Origin: Lineolata rhizophorae
Taxonomy: Eukaryota > Ascomycota > Dothideomycetes > Lineolatales > Lineolataceae
NCBI GenBank assembly: GCA_010093515.1
Contig: MU001681.1
Location: 447,566-511,565 of the forward strand
Reading direction: 5' to 3'
Length of the DNA: 64,000 bases
The notes under the pieces were generated by a model that worked only from the letters and a program-made list of their open reading frames with translations, did not search any database and was not told the DNA's origin. Below, one piece after another: positions 57,534-64,000 of the stretch; positions within the stretch are counted from its first letter, which is position 1; the number at the start of each line of letters is the position of its first letter. Position numbers and translations under genes: made by a program.

Positions 57534-59291
57534 TCACGCATTTGTTGTGCCCGCACCGCTCATGATATTCAGGTTAAGAAGCCGCCGCAGGTCATTCTCC
57601 ATTGTCTTGATGTCCCGACTCGCACGCATATCCGGATAGCCCTGACCAGCCCGCGAGGGGGAAGCGCTGCCAGAAGCATTGTTGGGCGAAGGCACGGTCT
57701 GAGTGCCGGCAGGGTGGCGAGGAGTCTCCGTCGGATGCTGCAGCGGGAGTTCGGGCGTCGAGCCAGCGGAGCGAGAGTGCGCGTTGAGGAAGTTGTTCAG
57801 AGGGTTCGTCGCAGCCGCTTTGGTACTACTGCCGTTGTCGTTCTTGCTATTGTTGTTCGCGGGCATTTCAGACACGGCGCCGAGCCCCTTGGCGGGTTCG
57901 TTGCCCTTGACGCTGCTTCCTGGTAGCTCGACTCGATCCGGAGCCGAGAGCTCCTTGCGTAGGTTGGATGTGCGCTTGCCCGCGCTCATGTCGACTGGCA
58001 TATGAATGGGACCAGCGTGGATATGCAAGGAATGTCCGCCATGAGCATGGGGAACAGGGGTACTCGGTCCCGAGTTGCTACGCTGCGGGTGGCGCTGAGA
58101 GAATGGATTGTAGAAAGGAGACGGCGCATAATAGTTCGAACCCGGTTGTTGTTGTTGTTGAGGAGTGCGAGCCCCGTCCGAACGAGGACCAGTGGCCGGT
58201 CCAGCGCGAGACTGATTGGGCAGAGAGGAAAGCATGTCCTTGAGCGTCTGGTTGTACTCCTTCTCTTGCACAGGGCCAGAGAGCCGCTCGTGCGGAAGCT
58301 GAGGAGCAGTCACAGAACGGCTGGCGGCGATGCGTTCGTGGAATGAAGGAGCAGGTCCGGAAAGAGAATTGTTCTCGCCGCTGTTCCCATCGAGTTCTAG
58401 CATGAACACCTCCTTACCCGAAGCACTTGACGGGTGCCGAGAGTGATGCCGCGGATAGCTGTTCGGAGTGCTCACGCCTAACGCGGGCTCAGAGTTAGGG
58501 GGGAGCCGATTGGCGGGCCGCGATTCAGGGGTGGCAGCGTTGTTGTTCTGTTTCTTCGCCTTCTCTTCCCTATCGGCCTTAAAAAAGAAATCGAGAGGCG
58601 ACTCCTCCTTTGCCCGGACTTCGCACGACGGTTGCTCATTTGAGCTCGAGGATGAAGACGAGGATTCAGGCGGGCTCTTCTCTTGGTCATTTTCGAGCCG
58701 CGCTTGCATCGGCGACTCGGTTGAGTCACCCGGAACCGACTTGGAGAAGAACTTGGGCACGGGCAACGCGGATGGCGCGGGCGAAGCATGAAATGTTGGT
58801 CCGGCGTACGCTTGCTGCTTCGCGGGCGTCAGGGTCGAGAGACCGGGAATGGAGGTGGCACGAGCCTCTTGCGGGGCAGCCTTAGGGCCAGAATCTTCCT
58901 TTGGCGGAAGAGCGAAATTGGAGACCGAGTTGTTCTTCTGACGGCGTCCGCCCCGGTTGTTGCGCTTTGGCGTTGTGGTCGGGCATATGTCGTCATGCAT
59001 GGCGGTGCTTTCGTCCGCAGCAAAGGGCCATGAAGCGTCGGAGGCGGCGCTGCCGTTGGCGGGCTGGTCGTTTGGCAGGGACGGACGGTGGTCCGTGTTG
59101 GTGTTGTTGCTGTTCGGGCGCCCGTTTTGAGTAGATTGGTTGCGGTTGTTCCTCTGCCGGCGCTGCGAGGACTTGGCGTTCGATGCAGGCGTCGCGTTGC
59201 TTTGCGGGTTTGAGGGCTGATTCTTCGAGTTCTGGTTGGAGGATCTGTTGTTGGCCCTGCTGGGGGGCGGCGTCCGGGTCGGGCTCGGCAT
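57534..59291 (-). CDS. Edc1/PNRC-like mRNA decapping activator
   Basis: Edc1-type proteins are intrinsically disordered and switch on the Dcp1-Dcp2 decapping enzyme. The gene is one exon of 585 aa. Nearly all is disordered (Asn, Ser, Pro, Gln). The mark is AYAGPTFHASPAPSALPVPK at about 158-177, matching the 'YAGxxF...S..LPxPxF' activation and Dcp1-binding motif of yeast Edc1 and animal PNRC2. An N-terminal RGG-like basic patch (RNNRGGRRQKNN) may bind RNA. LDFFFKADREEKAKKQ and the C-terminal MENDLRRLLNLNIMSG are short conserved-looking helices. The start is the first in-frame ATG, MPSPTRTPPPSRANN; the frame is open upstream to 59423 but has no ATG. The function is inferred from the short motif, so the name is tentative. 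Confidence 0.8.
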   Translation of the reverse strand: MPSPTRTPPPSRANNRSSNQNSKNQPSNPQSNATPASNAKSSQRRQRNNRNQSTQNGRPNSNNTNTDHRPSLPNDQPANGSAASDASWPFAADESTAMHDDICPTTTPKRNNRGGRRQKNNSVSNFALPPKEDSGPKAAPQEARATSIPGLSTLTPAKQQAYAGPTFHASPAPSALPVPKFFSKSVPGDSTESPMQARLENDQEKSPPESSSSSSSSNEQPSCEVRAKEESPLDFFFKADREEKAKKQNNNAATPESRPANRLPPNSEPALGVSTPNSYPRHHSRHPSSASGKEVFMLELDGNSGENNSLSGPAPSFHERIAASRSVTAPQLPHERLSGPVQEKEYNQTLKDMLSSLPNQSRAGPATGPRSDGARTPQQQQQPGSNYYAPSPFYNPFSQRHPQRSNSGPSTPVPHAHGGHSLHIHAGPIHMPVDMSAGKRTSNLRKELSAPDRVELPGSSVKGNEPAKGLGAVSEMPANNNSKNDNGSSTKAAATNPLNNFLNAHSRSAGSTPELPLQHPTETPRHPAGTQTVPSPNNASGSASPSRAGQGYPDMRASRDIKTMENDLRRLLNLNIMSGAGTTNA

Positions 59292-60278
59292 GGCGGAGAA
59301 CCCAAGCTGCCTAAGGCAGGGAGGCGCCGAGGTAGAAAGTATCGGAACGGCGCAGAAGGAGCGCTTTGCGACGACGCCTGGTGAACCGCAAGAGCGAAAG
59401 GAAGGCGCGGTTCGCGGATGCACTTAGGTTGGCAGCGGGGAGCGGCGCAGCTGAACGGCAGTCGCGGTGCAATTATCGGAATCGGTGAAGCCTGCGCCGG
59501 GGCGGTCGCGGTCGCAGCAGCGGTTGTGACGTTGGCCGAGTGGACAGATATGTGGCGGAAAGATTATTGTTCGGGTAGAAATACGCAGCACGGTTGTCGC
59601 GGGCGATTAGACGGGTGTGAGTTGGGGTCGTCCGCGTGGTCATTGTCGTGTCGCAAACCGTGGGCGGGAGGTTGAGGGAAGGAGGAGGGACAGAAGGCGC
59701 GCGGCGCTGAGCCGGGAGGGTCCACGTTTATTATTGCCAGCCGCAGACGCCACGGAACTCGCCGCCCCCTCTCATGCTCTCAGCCCCCGCCCCACGGACG
59801 CGGGCGGCCGCGCCACACGTCGCGTGCCACTCGCCGCTCCCAGCCACACGTTTCTGCCGCCGAGCTCCGCTCCACCGCCAGCTGCCCGCCCGCCTACCCG
59901 TCGCAACTCTCGCGTTCCGGCAGGTCACAAATCGCAGCTACTACCTAGTACCTTGCATCTAGGCAACTGCATTTCACTTTCGGCCGGGAAACAGGTTTGG
60001 TAAAAGGTAAGACTACATCGTAGAACTTTTTTTTTCCTTCTTTGGCCATATCCTTCCTTTGACTCCATACTTCTTGCTCACACGCCATGCTATCTAGGTA
60101 CGGTGGTCCACACCTCCGTGCGCCAGATCCGCAAATCGCCACGAACCATCGCGTACCCCCAAGGAGCTTCCCCTAGTCAGCAAGCTTTGCTGTCTCCAAC
60201 TCTCCTTCTAAGCAAGCTGGCCTGGCTTAGCATCGATCTGTGCGCTTATATTCTCGTCCGTGTTGCAGGAGAACAATC
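59292..60278. promoter_or_regulatory. divergent spacer Edc1-like / RBX1
   Basis: 987 bp upstream of both genes. GC-rich near the Edc1-like start, with a T-run and CT-rich leader at 60028-60060 and pyrimidine-rich sequence before the RBX1 ATG. A 5' UTR intron is possible (TTGCAG at 60262-60267 precedes the start), but not shown. Confidence 0.45.
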
Positions 60279-60793
<515 letters not shown>

Positions 60794-61131
60794 TTTTGAC
60801 GCCATGGCGCATATTCAACGGCGGGATTGGCTTACTACACTTGGCGCGGTAGTTATGGACCGCATGCACATCTTAAGCACGACGTGATTCTGCAGGAGTC
60901 GTTGGCCTTACGCGACAATGCATAGCACGCTTTCAAGATTTGGCAAACCCCGGCATTGGAAAGCTGGCCTCTGGGCCCAAACCAGAGGCTACGATAGCCC
61001 AAAAATGCTGTAACGCAAATAGAACCTAGTACCAACTTTCAAACGCCTTATCCTGCCCAGACTTGTGGATTCATGACGTGACCATTCCCTGGAAAACATG
61101 CGCATGTGCCCGACCGGCCCGAGCATCCCGC
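60794..61131. other. convergent spacer RBX1 / SPC1
   Basis: 338 bp between two 3' ends, no coding signal, probably overlapping 3' UTRs. Confidence 0.55.
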
Positions 61132-61558
61132 TCAGCTCACCTTCTTGCCGTCCACCTCGATATCGAATCCCGCGACGCTTCCTCTCGGCGGAAGCCAGTT
61201 GACTGAGTGCGAATTGAAGAAAGGCCAGGGCGGCACGACGAGCAAGAAGGTCAAGGCCGTCCCTCCGAGGCCGATGCGAAGCGTCTGATAGATGTCTTGC
61301 GTCACGTAGCCGACGAGGAAGGCGGCGATCTAAATCACTCTAGCCATCAGCAGCAGAGCATACGAGCGCGGGTTCACATGGGAGAGAGCGTACGCCGGTG
61401 AGAGTGAGGACGACGGTGGTGATGAGTTCGGCGAGGCGCTGGCCCTCGAAGTCCTGCGACGCTGCCATTAGCCCTGCGTGGCCGTCGCCCGGGGGAGGGG
61501 TGCTCACAATCTGGCCCTCGAAGAGGTCGCGCGCTTTCTCCAAAACGGCGTCAGCCAT
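61132..61558 (-). CDS. SPC1: signal peptidase complex subunit 1
   Basis: Spc1 is a small ER membrane subunit of signal peptidase that helps keep membrane proteins from being cut wrongly. Three exons, 61508-61558, 61394-61453 and 61132-61329, give 102 aa, as expected. The cytosolic start is MADAVLEKARDLFEGQI, then DFEGQRLAELITTVVLTLTG (first membrane helix begins), IAAFLVGYVTQD, and the second helix IGLGGTALTFLLVVPPWPFF, followed by NSHSVNWLPP, which is the family's NRHPVKWLP motif. Both introns are short (54 and 64 bp) and in phase 0. The last AAG|GTGAGC could in principle be a donor, but ending at DGKKVS is normal for the family. Confidence 0.95.
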
Positions 61559-63155
61559 TGTCGGCGGTCTGGTGGTTTACGAAGGTATGTTGGGATCGTG
61601 CTCGAGAACAAAGGAACACGGCCGCAACTCGCAGGGCCAGCTGGAGGACAGGTCGCCAGTGCTTTGCCCTAGCGCCGGCAGCGGATCGCCGAGCCCCGCC
61701 CAATGCGGCCAAGGCGACCCTGTCAGAGCCGCCAGGCACGCCCGCGCAATAGCTAGGTACTGCGGTAGGTACACAGGCACACAGGAGACGGGACGCTCAT
61801 GACCAGCCTCAGACATCACACGCCCGTGCAATGCCGCGCCGTGGTGCAAAACTTTCGTGCTAGCCTGTCGCCACTGGCTTCTCCAAGAGGCAGCAATTCG
61901 AGCTCCGGTCTGCTGATTTGACGGCTGCGGCGCTCTCTGCGGCGCAATCTAAAAAGGGCAAAACAAGATAAAATTCCCTCTTCCTCAAAGTCACGGGCCC
62001 CTAGGGTAAATTTCGTCGCCCCTGACTTGCTTTGCTGCGAGGTCTCACGGCGTCAGCGCAAAGAGCGGCCTGAGTCATAATTTGTTCGGGCAGCGAGAGC
62101 AGCACCCCATTCATTCATTCACTGCGAGCCACTTGCGCCAGGGCAAAAAGGCTTACGACCAAAGGGTGTGTGTACGTGGGTATTAAGCGGCCCGGCGGCC
62201 GGAGCCGAGAACGAGTCCCCTGCGCTTAGTTTTTCGCCTGCACCTGTGCGCTTCCTCCAAGTCCTCCCATCACCCTTTGCTCTCTTTCCTCGCCTCTCCC
62301 TGACAATCGCAACAGTCCATTTTTGGACTTCTTCGCCTGTCGCTTTGCTGGAGTCTTCGCTATCACCTATCAATGTTTTCCGCTAGATGCCGCTTGGCCT
62401 AGCTTACTTTCTCGATTAGGAGACGAATATCGAAACGGTTACCCGCCCGCGGTTCCGCGCAGCCGCCGCCTTTGTCTACCACCGTCGGGCCAAGCTAGCT
62501 CGCACAGCAGTCTATTGCTTGTTCTCCGCGCGACGATAAGAAAATTCGTTGCTCCGAGAGCTGCACGCATTGCCTTACTAGCACCCACCGCACCTCTCCC
62601 TCCTCTCCGGCCTTCCTTCCCGACGCTACGGCGTCTCGTTCCCATCAAGTCATCAAGTTGGCGGGCATCGCAGGTCTCCAGTACTCCTTCATCCGCCCTC
62701 TTCTCGGCCCAAAGATTTGGGTCTGTGGAGGCGACAAGAAGCCTCCATAACTGGTCTTTTTCACAGCGCAAAGAATCACGCAACAGCCGCTCGCTCTGAA
62801 GTCATCCACGGAAAATATCGCCCGGTTCGGAAGAAGTTGGGGTTGAGGTCGGCGGATTTGGCCTTCGGTTCCTGAAAATCGACCACGGCTTGGTGTAGGG
62901 GAGGTTCGGCTCCCTACGCGAAGCCCAGCGGTCAAGTTGACAGCCCTCAAGGGGTGAGCGCTCACAAGCGGCTCGCCAACCTCAGTATTATTTGCTTCGT
63001 TTTGTTCCAGCCCCTTTGAGCGTTCGTTCGCCGTCTAGGTTCCAGCCCGATCTGTCACTTCGATTGCCTAGCGTAACGTCAGCGTCAGGTTGTTCACGGG
63101 GCTTCTCAATTGATCTTCAGGTTCAAGGTCAGAAGATACAGGACAGACGGTCAAG
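61559..63155. promoter_or_regulatory. divergent spacer SPC1 / VNX1-like gene
   Basis: 1.6 kb upstream of both genes. Pyrimidine-rich sequence at 62220-62640 looks like the promoter or leader of the right-hand gene, and a 5' UTR intron there is possible. Open frames up to about 158 codons occur but resemble nothing known. Confidence 0.45.
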
Positions 63156-64000
63156 ATGTCTGGCACCCCGCACTCCGAGGCGTGCGAGAGCCGCTTCAGC
63201 ACGCCAGTCTCCGAACTCGACGACCACCGGAACCAGCCCGTCAACCTTCCGCCGCCGGAGCATGGCTATCCTCCGGGCAGCCGACGGGAGACCTTTTCCA
63301 GCACTGCCAACAGCGAGCGCCCAAATCTCGTCCTCCAGGTCGAGGAGAACTTGCGCCAGGGCATGACCTCGCGCGACTTCGAGAACGCCATCACCGAAGA
63401 GCCTGGCGACCGCGTCAACGAGCAGACCATCGGCGACACCATCTACAACCGCCGCGGCTCGTCCGCGACCAGCCCAATTGCTAGGCGCAATACTTTCCGG
63501 CGTTCGCGCACACAGCAGCAGTCGCAGCAGCAGCCGCAGCAGAATGAGCGGATGCCGACGGCCTCTCGGTCGTCCTCGCCATCGGCGCATACAATCTCGC
63601 CGCGCAATTCGATGGAGGCATTCGCGGATCACAAGCGCCGCGAGCGAGCAGGGACCCTCAACAGCGTCGTTGCCCCGCCGTTGTCCGAATTGTACCTCAA
63701 TCACACGATTTCAGGTGGTACCCACCAGCGGCGCCCCACCATCAGCGAGAATAAGAGTCCTTGCCCGACGGGCGCCGATTCCGTCTCGACCCGCAGCTCC
63801 GTCGAGGATGACGTCTGCTTTCCGCAGCCCGAGCATAAGCACGACGAGAATGCGATCGATTACGACGAGCTCGAGTCGTACGCCCGGGAGTGTCGACTAC
63901 GCCCGAAGCTCGACAATGAGTTGAGGCGCAAGCCCAGCACCGTCGCGTCACAGCAGCGCCGCGTCTTTTACGACCAGCGTCCCCAATCATCGAAGGCCTC
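63156..64000 (+). CDS. N-terminus of a probable VNX1-type vacuolar cation/H+ antiporter (partial)
   Basis: The frame is open from the ATG at 63156 to the right edge (281 codons) with no stop, so the gene is cut by the window, not broken. What is visible is a cytosolic, mostly disordered N-terminus: MSGTPHSEACESRFSTP, RRETFSSTANSERPNLVLQV, a Gln-rich run, then an acidic/basic block VEDDVCFPQPEHKHDENAID and YDELESYARECR. The 'DVCFP...IDYDELE' arrangement resembles the region before the membrane core of fungal Vnx1/calcium-permease-family exchangers, and RRVFYDQRPQSSK would fit the linker. No membrane segment is inside the window, so the name is tentative. Confidence 0.55.
   Translation, partial: MSGTPHSEACESRFSTPVSELDDHRNQPVNLPPPEHGYPPGSRRETFSSTANSERPNLVLQVEENLRQGMTSRDFENAITEEPGDRVNEQTIGDTIYNRRGSSATSPIARRNTFRRSRTQQQSQQQPQQNERMPTASRSSSPSAHTISPRNSMEAFADHKRRERAGTLNSVVAPPLSELYLNHTISGGTHQRRPTISENKSPCPTGADSVSTRSSVEDDVCFPQPEHKHDENAIDYDELESYARECRLRPKLDNELRRKPSTVASQQRRVFYDQRPQSSKA

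Noticed and set aside
59292-59423. N-terminal extension of the Edc1-like protein
   Set aside because: The frame is open but starts without an ATG; the first ATG at 59291 gives a natural fungal start.

Overview
The window looks like nuclear DNA of a filamentous ascomycete (Pezizomycotina). Nearly all genes carry several short introns (about 50-170 bp) with GTRWGT-type donors and CAG/TAG acceptors. The proteins are eukaryotic and fungal in kind (MMM1/ERMES, BMT2, Edc1-like decapping activator, CorA with GMTNM, fungal uL2 and uL23). Coding DNA is GC-rich, while several spacers are AT-rich. I rebuilt 23 protein-coding genes by hand, each with an unbroken reading frame across canonical splice sites; the last runs off the right edge. 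I saw no tRNA, rRNA, CRISPR array, recognisable transposon or viral fossil.

Layout. 1-5017: no supportable gene, GC-rich with pyrimidine tracts, then AT-richer. 5.0-12.8 kb: HIS6, an AT-rich gap, a RAI1/DXO-family gene with an 8-nt exon, an unrecognised coiled-coil gene and GET4. 13.2-24.2 kb: FAF1-like 40S assembly factor, a large SWI/SNF ATPase and a BAR-domain protein. 26.6-31.8 kb: ribosomal protein uL2 and a DDT/WHIM-like chromatin protein. 32.4-42.0 kb: a dense block with MMM1, a short-chain dehydrogenase, uL23, the rRNA methyltransferase BMT2 and an AVT-type amino acid transporter. 44.1-50.1 kb: eRF1, PIG-P and a kinase-like protein with DFA in place of DFG. 51.0-54.7 kb: TIM8 and a CorA-like transporter that first looks like two genes. 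57.5-64.0 kb: an Edc1/PNRC-like decapping activator, RBX1, SPC1 and the start of a probable VNX1-type cation/H+ antiporter.

Most genes are housekeeping and unrelated in pathway. There are loose themes: ribosome production and translation (FAF1, uL2, uL23, BMT2, eRF1), RNA 5'-end turnover (RAI1, Edc1-like), chromatin (SNF2, WHIM) and membrane or organelle biogenesis (GET4, MMM1, TIM8, PIG-P, SPC1). Several neighbours are divergent and may share promoters (RAI1/unknown, GET4/FAF1, MMM1/SDR, uL23/BMT2, AVT/eRF1). I found no convincing new system or gene cluster. The best leads are the microexons, the unknown gene, the kinase-like protein and the disordered extensions on PIG-P and CorA.
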